Assembly (NCBI GenBank): GCA_934718155.1
Contig: CAKUZF010000043.1
Location: forward strand, 1 to 22,669
DNA length: 22,669 bases
DNA from: an uncultured Parabacteroides sp.
GTDB taxonomy: Bacteria > Bacteroidota > Bacteroidia > Bacteroidales > Tannerellaceae
Direction: 5' to 3'
How positions within the stretch are numbered: position 1 is the first letter of the stretch; the number at the start of each line of letters is the position of its first letter. The position numbers and the translations under genes were made by a program. This document shows, piece by piece, positions 15,282-22,669 of this stretch. The notes below the pieces were generated by a model. That model was not told the origin of the DNA, made no database searches, and saw only the letters and a list, made by a program, of their open reading frames with translations.

Positions 15282-15289
15282 TATATTTG
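15282..15289 (+). promoter_or_regulatory. -7 box of the gltS promoter
   Basis: TATATTTG is an exact TAnnTTTG match, 42 bases before the gltS ATG. TTCG at 15258-15261 sits at the right 20-base distance as a weak -33 box. The -33 region of this promoter lies close to that of the divergent carA promoter, so one regulator bound here could affect both. Confidence 0.55.
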
Positions 15290-15331
15290 CGCAATACTAA
15301 GGTTAAACCAACAAAAGGAAATATTAATATC

Positions 15332-16681
15332 ATGATTGATCTAACACACTTCACGCCTTGGACGCTCTTCACAGATCTTGGCTTCATCTCACTCCTATTG
15401 CTAATAGGCAAAGTGATTCGCGTAAAAGTAAAATTCATCCAGCAGCTCTTCATACCGCCCAGCTTGATAGCCGGCCTCATCGGATTGGCCTTCGGCCCCA
15501 ACGGGTTAGGCTGGATTCCCCTCTCGGGCGAGCTCGGCACTTACGCTGCCATCCTGATCGCCTTGGTGTTTGGAGCGCTGCCCCTCTCCTCGCCCGACGT
15601 GTCGATGAAGGAGATTGCCCACCGGGTCGGTCCGATGTGGGCCTACGCGCAAATAGGCATGTTGCTGCAGTGGGGAGCGATGGGGCTCTTCGGCCTCTTC
15701 GTCATCAAGCTGATTTGGCCCAGCCTTAACGACGCCTTCGGCATCATGCTCTCCACCGGCTTCTATGGCGGCCACGGCACGGCGGCGGCCATCGGTGCAG
15801 CCTTCGAACGCCTCGGATGGGATGAGGCGCGCAGCCTGGGCATGACAACGGCCACGGCGGGCGTAGTGTTTGCCATCATAGGCGGCCTGCTCATGGTGAA
15901 GTGGGCAGCCAAGCATAAGCAAACGGCCTTCATCGCCGACTTCGACGACCTGCCCGAGGAGCTTCGCAGCGGCCTCTTGCCCGAGGATAAGCGCGACTCG
16001 ATCGGACAGGCCACCACCTCCTCCATCTCGATCGACTCGCTCACCTTCCACATGGCGCTGGTCTGCGTGGTGGCCTTCTGCGGCTACCTGGTCAGCGAAG
16101 GCGTGAAGCAATACTATCCGCAGCTGGAGCTGCCCGTCTTCAGCTGCGCCTTCGTGATCGGCCTCGCCCTCAAGAAGGGATGCGACCTGACGAAGGTCTC
16201 TCGCTACATCAACCCGCAAACCACGCAACGCCTCAGCAGCGCCTTCACGGATTTGCTAGTGGCCTGCGGCGTGGCCTCCATCAAGCTGGGAGTCATCGTG
16301 AAATATGCCGTTCCGCTGATCGTGCTGCTCCTCTGCGGCGCCCTGATCGTCTTCGCCATCACCTTCTATTTCGGAAGGCACCTTTGCCACAACTACTGGT
16401 TCGAGCGCACCATCTTCGCCTGGGGCTGGTGGACGGGCACGATGGCCATGGGCATCGCCCTGCTGCGCATTGTCGACCCGAAGCTGTATAGCAAGGCGAT
16501 GGACGACTACGCCATGGCCTACCTGCCTATCGCCCCGATCGAGATCCTGCTGATCACCTTCGTGCCGATCCTCTTCTTCAACGGCTATGGCCTATGGCTC
16601 TCGCTGGCCTGCATCGCCCTCTCCGGCCTGATCCTCCTGCTCGCTTGGCGCATGGGATGGTGGGTGAAGAAGAAGAAGTAA
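15332..16681 (+). CDS. gltS: Sodium/glutamate symporter
   Basis: The 449-residue integral membrane protein of the GltS (ESS) family imports glutamate with sodium ions. It has about ten or more hydrophobic segments. Family motifs include the early LLLIGKVIRVK and PPSLIAGLIGL region, GFYGGHGTAAAIGAAFERLGW after the central loop, and the matching second-half segment ELPVFSCAFVIGLAL followed by FERTIFAWGWWTGTMAMGIALLRIVDP. A cytoplasmic linker of ~50 charged residues separates the halves. ATG 15332 is chosen because AAAGGAA lies at a suitable distance upstream; a TTG in the same frame at 15287 overlaps the promoter. The SDR gene follows after 30 bases, so an operon is likely. It diverges from carAB, whose CarA reaction yields glutamate. 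Confidence 0.95.
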   Translation: MIDLTHFTPWTLFTDLGFISLLLLIGKVIRVKVKFIQQLFIPPSLIAGLIGLAFGPNGLGWIPLSGELGTYAAILIALVFGALPLSSPDVSMKEIAHRVGPMWAYAQIGMLLQWGAMGLFGLFVIKLIWPSLNDAFGIMLSTGFYGGHGTAAAIGAAFERLGWDEARSLGMTTATAGVVFAIIGGLLMVKWAAKHKQTAFIADFDDLPEELRSGLLPEDKRDSIGQATTSSISIDSLTFHMALVCVVAFCGYLVSEGVKQYYPQLELPVFSCAFVIGLALKKGCDLTKVSRYINPQTTQRLSSAFTDLLVACGVASIKLGVIVKYAVPLIVLLLCGALIVFAITFYFGRHLCHNYWFERTIFAWGWWTGTMAMGIALLRIVDPKLYSKAMDDYAMAYLPIAPIEILLITFVPILFFNGYGLWLSLACIALSGLILLLAWRMGWWVKKKK

Positions 16682-16711
16682 CACCTGTCGGACTCACATT
16701 TTTTCCATCGT

Positions 16712-17452
16712 ATGAACGAAACAAACAAACGGATCGTAATCGTTGGGGCTACCTCGGGCATAGGCTACGAGGTAGCCTCGCTCTATATCGAGAAGGGCTA
16801 TCAAGTGGGCGTGGCCGGCCGACGCACGGAGCGGCTGGAGACCTTGCGGGCCAAGGCTCCGCGGCAGGTGTTCACGCAATACATCGACGTCACCAGCCAG
16901 GCGGCCCCCGAGCAGCTCATGGCGTTGATCGAGCGGATGGGCGGCATGGACATCTTTCTGCTTTGCGCCGGCATCGGCCATCAGAACCGTTGCCTCACCG
17001 TCGAGATCGAGATGCGCACCCTCCAGACCAACGTCGAGGGGTTCACACGGATGGTGCTCGCCGCCTACCACTATTTCTCAGGCCACGGAGGCGGCCACAT
17101 CGCCGCCATAAGCTCCATCGCAGGCACCAAGGGCTTAGGCGTGGCTCCGGCCTATTCCGCGACGAAACGTTTTCAGAACACCTACCTCGACGCCTTGGCT
17201 CAGCTGAGCCGTATCGAGCGGCGCCCCATCACCTTCACCGACATCCGCCCAGGCTTCGTAAAGACCGCCTTGCTCAACGACGGATTGCGCTATCCCATGT
17301 GTCTCTCGCCCCGATATGCCGCCCGCCTAATCGTGCGGGCCATCGACCGCCGCCAGCGCCGAGCCATCATCGACTGGCGCTACGCCCTGCTCGTCTTCTT
17401 CTGGCGGCTCCTTCCCGAATGGCTTTGGGAGCGGCTTCCCATCGCCAACTAA
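16712..17452 (+). CDS. Short-chain dehydrogenase/reductase
   Basis: This classical SDR oxidoreductase of 246 residues has the nucleotide-binding motif GATSGIG (12-18), with AGRR after the second strand favouring NADP(H). It also has LLCAGIG (83-89; the family NAG position is CAG), catalytic S134/S135, and Y148-x3-K152. The C-terminus (residues ~223-242, YALLVFFWRLLPEWLWERL) is hydrophobic and aromatic, suggesting membrane attachment, as seen in some SDRs acting on lipids or sterols. The substrate is unknown. It lies 30 bases after gltS and is probably co-transcribed; it is GC-rich like its neighbours. Confidence 0.93.
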   Translation: MNETNKRIVIVGATSGIGYEVASLYIEKGYQVGVAGRRTERLETLRAKAPRQVFTQYIDVTSQAAPEQLMALIERMGGMDIFLLCAGIGHQNRCLTVEIEMRTLQTNVEGFTRMVLAAYHYFSGHGGGHIAAISSIAGTKGLGVAPAYSATKRFQNTYLDALAQLSRIERRPITFTDIRPGFVKTALLNDGLRYPMCLSPRYAARLIVRAIDRRQRRAIIDWRYALLVFFWRLLPEWLWERLPIAN

Positions 17453-17603
17453 AGGCGGGGAAGCCCCCTTCCCTCTTTAAGGGCAAGCAATACGTATAGC
17501 TAACATGAAAGCCCCCAGAGGCTTGCGCCGCCATTGCGTTGGAAATATTATAAATATATAGCCATAATGCAATTTTTTAAATGGTTTATCGTATATAGGA
17601 TAT
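17453..17603. other. Gap with small hairpins before the large helicase gene
   Basis: The first 30 bases can form weak GC-rich hairpins (for example CCCT and AGGG around 17471-17483) that may end the gltS-SDR transcript. AAGCC/GGCTT at 17509-17524 is another small stem. The second half is very AT-rich and probably holds the promoter of the helicase gene, but I find no consensus TAnnTTTG. Confidence 0.35.
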
Positions 17604-20600
17604 ATGTCAATATGGAGCAAACTCATAAGAAGTAAACAGACAAAGAGTATGGGCAACGCCGTCGATGAAGAGGCAGCATCCGTGTCGCGTAATGCCCAAA
17701 ACTATGCCATGGTGGATGTGGAAGTCGGCCTAAACGACCATAAAATCCATGATATAGGAGCGCTCCGTCCAGACGGTGCCATCTATCATAATGCCTCCAA
17801 AAAGGAGCTGCTCGATTTTCTGCACAACACAGACTACGTCTGCGGGCACAACATTATCCATCACGATGCAAGATACCTGTTTGCTGACGGCGAATGCCGC
17901 TGGATACTGGTCGACACCCTGTATGTCTCGCCCTTGCTGTTTCCCGAACGCCCCTACCACAAACTGGTGAAAAACGACAAACTGATGAGCGAGCAACTGA
18001 ACAATCCGGTGAACGACTGCGAAAAAGCCCAAACATTGTTACTGGATGAGATAGAATGCTGGCGCTCACTGCCCGATGAAAAGCGCAAACTGTTTGCATC
18101 GTTGTTAAAAGGCAAGAAAGAGTTTGAAGGATTTCTCCACATGGTTGGCGCCGAATACATCCCTCAAGGACTGCCCGAACTGATAAAGCAGCAGTACGTA
18201 GGAAAAATCTGCCAGCACGCCGACCTCAACCAGCTCATCGAACAATATCCATGCGAATTGGCATACGCACTGGCGCTGATTGACACGACCGATTACCGCT
18301 CCGTCACTCCCGGATGGGTGCTTCACAACTATCCCGAAGTGGAACATGTCATAAGGCGGCTACGCCACACCCGCTGCAAGGAGGGTTGCGACTACTGTAA
18401 CACACAACTGGACACACTCCACAACCTGAAAACCTTTTTCGGCTATGCGCAATTTCGGACCTACGAAGGCGAGCCACTACAAGAGCAGGCGGCACAAGCA
18501 GCGGTGGAAGGCAAATCGCTGTTGGCTATATTTCCCACAGGTGGCGGCAAGTCGCTCACGTTCCAACTGCCGGCGCTCATGGCTGGACATGCCGTGCATG
18601 GACTTACGGTGGTCATCTCGCCCTTGCAATCGCTCATGAAAGACCAGATAGACACCCTTTCCGACAAAGGCATCACGGATGCCGTAACCATCAACGGCAT
18701 GTTAGACCCCATCACAAGGGCATTGTCCATACAAAGGGTGCATGACGGAGATGTCTCGCTGCTGTACATCTCCCCCGAAATGCTTCGCTCAAAAACCATC
18801 GAAAGCATATTGATGGAGCGCCACGTCGTGAGGTTTGTGATAGACGAGGCGCATTGCTTTTCGTCGTGGGGACAGGACTTCAGAGTCGACTACCTCTACA
18901 TAGGCCGATTCATCCGGGAATACCAGCAAAAGAAAAAATGCAAGAACCCGATACCTGTATCTTGTTTTACAGCTACGGCAAAACCGAAAGTCATACAGGA
19001 TATATGCGATTACTTCAAACAGACCGTAGACTTAGACTTGGAGCTGTTCGCATCGAAAGCTTCACGAACAAACCTGCACTATTCGGTCATACATACCGAT
19101 AGCGACCAGGAAAAATATCTACGACTAAGAGCCCTTATCGCTGAATCAGACTGCCCGACCATCATCTACGTGTCGCGTACAAAACGGACGAAAGAGCTGG
19201 CTGTCAAGCTGACCCGCGACGGCTACAAAGCCCTTCCGTTCAACGGAAAGATGGAATCCGAAGAAAAGACAGCCAACCAAGACGCCTTCATGAACGACCA
19301 AGTGCACATCATTGTAGCCACGTCGGCATTCGGCATGGGAGTCGACAAGAAAGACGTGGGGCTTGTGATACATTATGATATATCCGATTCGTTGGAGAAC
19401 TATGTTCAAGAGGCAGGCAGAGCCGGACGCGACCCCAACCTCAGCGCACGCTGCTACGTGCTGTATAGCGACAACGATTTAGACAAGCATTTCATGCTGC
19501 TGAACCAGACAAAACTCAGCATCAGCGAGATACAGCAAGTGTGGAAAGCCATCAAAAACCTTACCAAGCAACGCATGAATATCAGTTGCTCCGCACTGGA
19601 GATTGCCCGGCAAGCAGGCTGGGACGATTCGGTGTCCGACATCGAAACCCGTGTACGAACAGCGTTGGCAGCACTCGAACAAAGCGGATACCTGGTTCGG
19701 GGGAACAATGTGCCGCACGTATATGCAACAGGCATCACGGTGAAAAACATGGACGAAGCCCGGCAACGCATATCCGCATCGCTGCTCTTCGGTAGCGACG
19801 AAATAGAAAAGGCTGTCAGAATCATCAAATCGCTGATTTCCCAAAAGCACATTGCCAAAGCCCAGGATTCGGAAGCGGAATCGCGTATCGATTACTTGGC
19901 GGACATATTGGGATTGAGCAAGAGGGAAGTGATATCCGTCGTAGAACGAATGCGGCAGGAAGGCATACTGGCAGACACCAAAGACATATCCGCCTATCTG
20001 CTGGACGCAGGCGACTCCGAACGGAAGTCGCAAACTCTCCTCGAACGTTTTGCCAGACTCGAACAATACATCCTCAACCACATCCCCGACGAGTCTTTGC
20101 GAATATCGTGCAAGCAACTAAACGAAAACGCTGCGAACGACGGCATCAACTCATCCAAGGAGAAAGATATTCGGACGCTGCTGTATTTTCTCACCGTCAA
20201 AGGCTATACCCGCAAGAAAGAAGATGCGGCACATAACATGGAAATAACCCGTCAAACTGATTTGGAAACAACCATCAGGCGTTTTGAGAAACGACTGGAA
20301 ATTAGCCGCTTCGCCATCGAATGGCTATATAAGATTGCCGCAGAAACAGCACGAGAGGGTTCGTCAGGCACTGCCATCCAGTTCTCCGTAGTAGAACTTC
20401 TGAACCGGATAAAAGCAGGCGACCAATCTCTTTTCGGCAATCTGGAAGACATCCAGCTGGAAGACGTGGAAGAAGCACTCCTATACCTGTCGAAAATCGG
20501 TGCGCTCAAACTCGAAGGCGGCTTCTTGGTGCTTTACAATGCCATGAACATCCAAAGAGTGAAAGATAATAAGTCGAGGTATAAGCAAGACGACTATCGG

Positions 20601-22478
20601 ATGCTCAACGAATTTTACAAACAGAAAATCCAGCAGGTGCATATCGTAGGCGAATACGCCAATCTGATGGTAAAAGACTACAATGCCGCCCTGAAATACG
20701 TTCAGGATTATTTCCAAATGGACTATCGGAAATTTATCGCAAAATATTTCAAAGGAGACCGCTTGAACGAAATACAGCGCAACCTGACACCTCAAAAATA
20801 CAGCCAACTGTTCGGACAGCTTTCCAAACGACAAATGGAGATTATTTCCGACAAAGACTCGCGCTGCATTGTAGTAGCCGCCGGCCCGGGAAGCGGGAAG
20901 ACACGCGTACTGGTTCATAAACTCGCCTCACTGCTGTTGCTCGAAGATGTAAAACACGAACAACTCTTGATGCTGACATTCTCAAGGGCAGCGGCCACGG
21001 AGTTCAAGCAGCGACTTATGGAACTGATTGGCAATGCAGCCCATTTTGTGGAAATAAAGACATTTCACTCTTATTGTTTCGACCTGCTGGGACGAATAGG
21101 CAATTTGGAAGATGCCAAGAATATCGTCGAAAAAGCAGCCGAAATGATAAGCCAAGGAGAGGTGGAGCCAAACAAGATCGGCAAGACCGTGTTGGTGATA
21201 GACGAAGCTCAAGATATGGGAGTAGATGAATATAACTTGGTAAAGGCTCTGATGAACAACAACGAGGAAATGCGTGTGATAGCAGTAGGAGATGACGACC
21301 AAAACATCTACGAGTTTCGTGGCTCCGATTCCAGCAACATGTATCGACTGACGCAAGAAAGCGGAAGCAAATTCATCGAAATGACCGAGAACTACCGCAG
21401 CGCTCAACATACGGTAAGCTTTGCCAACGGATTCCTGAAAGCGATCGATAAAAGAATGAAAAGTACACCCATCACCTCGATGCGGGAAGAAGCGGGCCGG
21501 GTGGAAGTGACACACTACCAATCTAAGTATATGTATCAGCCGCTTGTCGACTGCCTGATCCGACATAAGGAGAAAGGCACTTCGTGTGTGCTCACCCAGA
21601 CAAACGAGGAGGCTGTCATCCTGATGGCGCTCTTGCGAAAACAGGGCATCAACAGCAAACTGATTCAGTCGATGGATGGGCTACGCTTTTGGAATATGGC
21701 CGAAATGAGGTATTTCCTGCGATATATAGACATGCGGATAAGCTCTCCCCTGATTCCGGAAGACTTGTGGGAAGAAGCCAAACGAGCGACAATGATTACT
21801 TATGAAAGGAGTTCGAGCTTGGTGTATGTGAAACGTTGCGTGAAGCAATTCGAACAAACCAATCAAGCCAAATATTTCTGCGACTTCAAAGAGTTCGTGT
21901 TCGAATCATCCGTAGAAGATTTCTGCGATTTAGACGAAGCCGACGTTGTAGTCTCAACCATTCATAAAGCCAAAGGCCGAGAGTTCGACGATGTATATAT
22001 GCTCATCTCCGACAACTATTCAAAAGACGCCAGTCAGATGCGCCGCTACTACGTGGGTATGACCCGCGCCAAGAACCGGCTGTTTATACACACGAACGGC
22101 AATTGTTTTAATCATCTGAGTGCTGACCAACATTTCACCGACCCGCAACCGTATGCCATGCCCGGAGAAATCATCCTTCAGCTCTCCCACAAAGATGTCT
22201 ACTTAGATTTCTTCAAAGAGCGGAAACGCGAAATTTTGGCATTAAGAGGAGGAGATTCGCTGACGTACAGCGATTTCTTCTTATTCGCCCCATCAACCCA
22301 TACCCCCTTAGCGAAGTTGTCGCAAAAGATGCAAGCCACATTGTCGGAATGGGAAGAAAGGAACTACCGGGTGAAGTCCGCTTCCGTACGGTTCGTCGTG
22401 GCATGGAAACCGAAAGATGCACCGAAAGACGAATCGGAAACGGCTGTTCTGTTGGCAGATTTGGTGCTTTCTTTGTAA
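17604..22478 (+). CDS. Triple-domain exonuclease-like / RecQ-type / UvrD-type helicase
   Basis: This single 1624-residue frame holds three enzymes. Residues ~33-150 look like a DEDD 3'-5' exonuclease: MVDVE (D38, E40), GHNIIHHD (N83, D88) and NNPVNDCEKA (D138, with Asn where DEDDh enzymes have His). Residues ~275-625 are a RecQ-type SF2 helicase: PTGGGKS (311-317), DEAH (414-417) and QEAGRAGRD (602-610). The canonical RecQ zinc cysteines after the motor are missing, but a Cys cluster (C258, C262, C265) precedes it. Residues ~640-1060 are helical/winged-helix-like linker. Residues ~1070-1500 are a UvrD/Rep SF1 helicase: AAGPGSGKT (1092-1100), DEAQD (1200-1204), GDDDQNIYEFRG, ENYRS, STIHKAKGREFD and YVGMTRAKNRL. 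A conserved-looking tail follows. ATG 17604 has poor ribosome-site spacing; ATG 17649 is also possible. Confidence 0.95.
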   Translation: MSIWSKLIRSKQTKSMGNAVDEEAASVSRNAQNYAMVDVEVGLNDHKIHDIGALRPDGAIYHNASKKELLDFLHNTDYVCGHNIIHHDARYLFADGECRWILVDTLYVSPLLFPERPYHKLVKNDKLMSEQLNNPVNDCEKAQTLLLDEIECWRSLPDEKRKLFASLLKGKKEFEGFLHMVGAEYIPQGLPELIKQQYVGKICQHADLNQLIEQYPCELAYALALIDTTDYRSVTPGWVLHNYPEVEHVIRRLRHTRCKEGCDYCNTQLDTLHNLKTFFGYAQFRTYEGEPLQEQAAQAAVEGKSLLAIFPTGGGKSLTFQLPALMAGHAVHGLTVVISPLQSLMKDQIDTLSDKGITDAVTINGMLDPITRALSIQRVHDGDVSLLYISPEMLRSKTIESILMERHVVRFVIDEAHCFSSWGQDFRVDYLYIGRFIREYQQKKKCKNPIPVSCFTATAKPKVIQDICDYFKQTVDLDLELFASKASRTNLHYSVIHTDSDQEKYLRLRALIAESDCPTIIYVSRTKRTKELAVKLTRDGYKALPFNGKMESEEKTANQDAFMNDQVHIIVATSAFGMGVDKKDVGLVIHYDISDSLENYVQEAGRAGRDPNLSARCYVLYSDNDLDKHFMLLNQTKLSISEIQQVWKAIKNLTKQRMNISCSALEIARQAGWDDSVSDIETRVRTALAALEQSGYLVRGNNVPHVYATGITVKNMDEARQRISASLLFGSDEIEKAVRIIKSLISQKHIAKAQDSEAESRIDYLADILGLSKREVISVVERMRQEGILADTKDISAYLLDAGDSERKSQTLLERFARLEQYILNHIPDESLRISCKQLNENAANDGINSSKEKDIRTLLYFLTVKGYTRKKEDAAHNMEITRQTDLETTIRRFEKRLEISRFAIEWLYKIAAETAREGSSGTAIQFSVVELLNRIKAGDQSLFGNLEDIQLEDVEEALLYLSKIGALKLEGGFLVLYNAMNIQRVKDNKSRYKQDDYRMLNEFYKQKIQQVHIVGEYANLMVKDYNAALKYVQDYFQMDYRKFIAKYFKGDRLNEIQRNLTPQKYSQLFGQLSKRQMEIISDKDSRCIVVAAGPGSGKTRVLVHKLASLLLLEDVKHEQLLMLTFSRAAATEFKQRLMELIGNAAHFVEIKTFHSYCFDLLGRIGNLEDAKNIVEKAAEMISQGEVEPNKIGKTVLVIDEAQDMGVDEYNLVKALMNNNEEMRVIAVGDDDQNIYEFRGSDSSNMYRLTQESGSKFIEMTENYRSAQHTVSFANGFLKAIDKRMKSTPITSMREEAGRVEVTHYQSKYMYQPLVDCLIRHKEKGTSCVLTQTNEEAVILMALLRKQGINSKLIQSMDGLRFWNMAEMRYFLRYIDMRISSPLIPEDLWEEAKRATMITYERSSSLVYVKRCVKQFEQTNQAKYFCDFKEFVFESSVEDFCDLDEADVVVSTIHKAKGREFDDVYMLISDNYSKDASQMRRYYVGMTRAKNRLFIHTNGNCFNHLSADQHFTDPQPYAMPGEIILQLSHKDVYLDFFKERKREILALRGGDSLTYSDFFLFAPSTHTPLAKLSQKMQATLSEWEERNYRVKSASVRFVVAWKPKDAPKDESETAVLLADLVLSL

Positions 22479-22658
22479 GCCAAAACGTTTGAAACGTCAT
22501 CATTACCCTTTTGAAAAGAATTAAAATAGTATACGAATAACGCAAACGCAAAGGTTGCTGCCATGACCCAATGAAGTGAAAATTTTCATGTCTTTTAGAT
22601 TAAACATAAAGCCGGTTATCCGTGGAAATTATGTGTAACAACTAAATAAATAAACGAC
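22479..22658. other. Gap after the helicase gene with two palindromes
   Basis: ACGTTT-G-AAACGT (22485-22497), just after the stop, is a perfect inverted repeat with a one-base centre. TGAAAATTTTCA (22577-22588) is a 12-bp perfect palindrome that could bind a dimeric regulator of the next gene. I see no clear intrinsic terminator and no consensus promoter. Confidence 0.4.
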
Positions 22659-22669
22659 ATGAAAAAAGT
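22659..22669 (+). CDS. Possible start of a further gene, cut by the window end
   Basis: ATGAAAAAAGT begins an open frame (Met-Lys-Lys...) after an A-rich stretch with repeated AAATAAAT and no strong ribosome site. The Met-Lys-Lys opening is common for exported proteins of Bacteroidota. Too little is present to say more. Confidence 0.3.

Noticed and set aside
15506..16228. 240-codon minus-strand frame
   Set aside because: Antisense to gltS, whose membrane segments and family motifs are clear.
16594..17499. 301-codon plus-strand frame, Arg/His/Pro-rich
   Set aside because: Out-of-frame reading of the gltS end and the SDR gene; composition typical of a shifted GC-rich frame.
22364..22564. 66-codon minus-strand frame with a hydrophobic, signal-like start
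   Set aside because: Most of it is antisense to the coding end of the large helicase, and no promoter or ribosome site is evident.
1..22669. CRISPR array, tRNA/rRNA genes, insertion sequence or prophage
   Set aside because: I found no regularly spaced repeats, cloverleaf-like genes, transposase/integrase motifs or phage structural genes by reading both strands.

Overview
The window looks like a piece of a Bacteroidales chromosome (Bacteroidota). The protein sequences suggest the Parabacteroides/Bacteroides/Tannerella neighbourhood, but the genus is an inference. The main nucleotide evidence is a set of Bacteroidota-type promoters (TAnnTTTG at -7, sometimes with TTG or TTTG about 20 bases upstream) in front of several genes. 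The GNAT, YccF, YgbA-like and CarA/CarB proteins also fit this phylum. I see no tRNA, rRNA, CRISPR array or transposase.

Left part (1-4434) is an accessory, partly decayed, AT-richer region. It holds the 3' end of a probable restriction-endonuclease-like gene, an N-terminally deleted flavin-binding (PPOx) gene, a GNAT acetyltransferase, a 14-codon relic of an HTH regulator whose promoter now stands before recQ, and a long RecQ helicase with an extra C-terminal region. A second, decayed copy of about 95 bp of the GNAT gene lies just beyond recQ. The recQ segment is therefore bracketed by direct repeats, as expected after an insertion or a duplication/deletion. One copy has become a perfect 15-bp inverted repeat.

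Centre left (4437-6065, minus strand) is a small operon-like run: a YqiA/YcfP-type esterase fused to DUF1653, a Cys-rich YgbA-like protein and a YccF membrane protein. An open 29-codon continuation in the -1 frame fills the gap between the first two genes. The divergent region 6066-6500 contains a minus-strand intrinsic terminator with no gene in front of it, next to what looks like the truncated leader of an outer-membrane (SusC-like) gene. This arrangement recalls the cis-antisense RNAs of Bacteroides polysaccharide loci.

Centre (6501-17452) is GC-rich housekeeping DNA. fhs (formate-tetrahydrofolate ligase) is followed by an unnamed conserved-looking protein that ends in a beta-clamp-binding-like motif. 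Then, on the minus strand, come carA, carB, a Crp/Fnr-type regulator and a HAD phosphatase, read in that order and ending at a bidirectional terminator. Diverging from carA are gltS (sodium/glutamate symporter) and an SDR oxidoreductase. Carbamoyl-phosphate synthesis consumes glutamine and releases glutamate, so carAB and gltS share nitrogen metabolism and a compact divergent promoter region.

Right part (17604-22478) is the most striking gene: a 1624-residue protein that joins a DEDD-type 3'-5' exonuclease-like domain, a RecQ-type SF2 helicase and a UvrD/Rep-type SF1 helicase in one chain. It is a bacterial enzyme with a Werner-helicase-like front half plus a second motor. With the recQ at the left, the window has two different RecQ-family enzymes. 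Both may serve recombination/repair or defence against foreign DNA, but no direct evidence for defence is visible.
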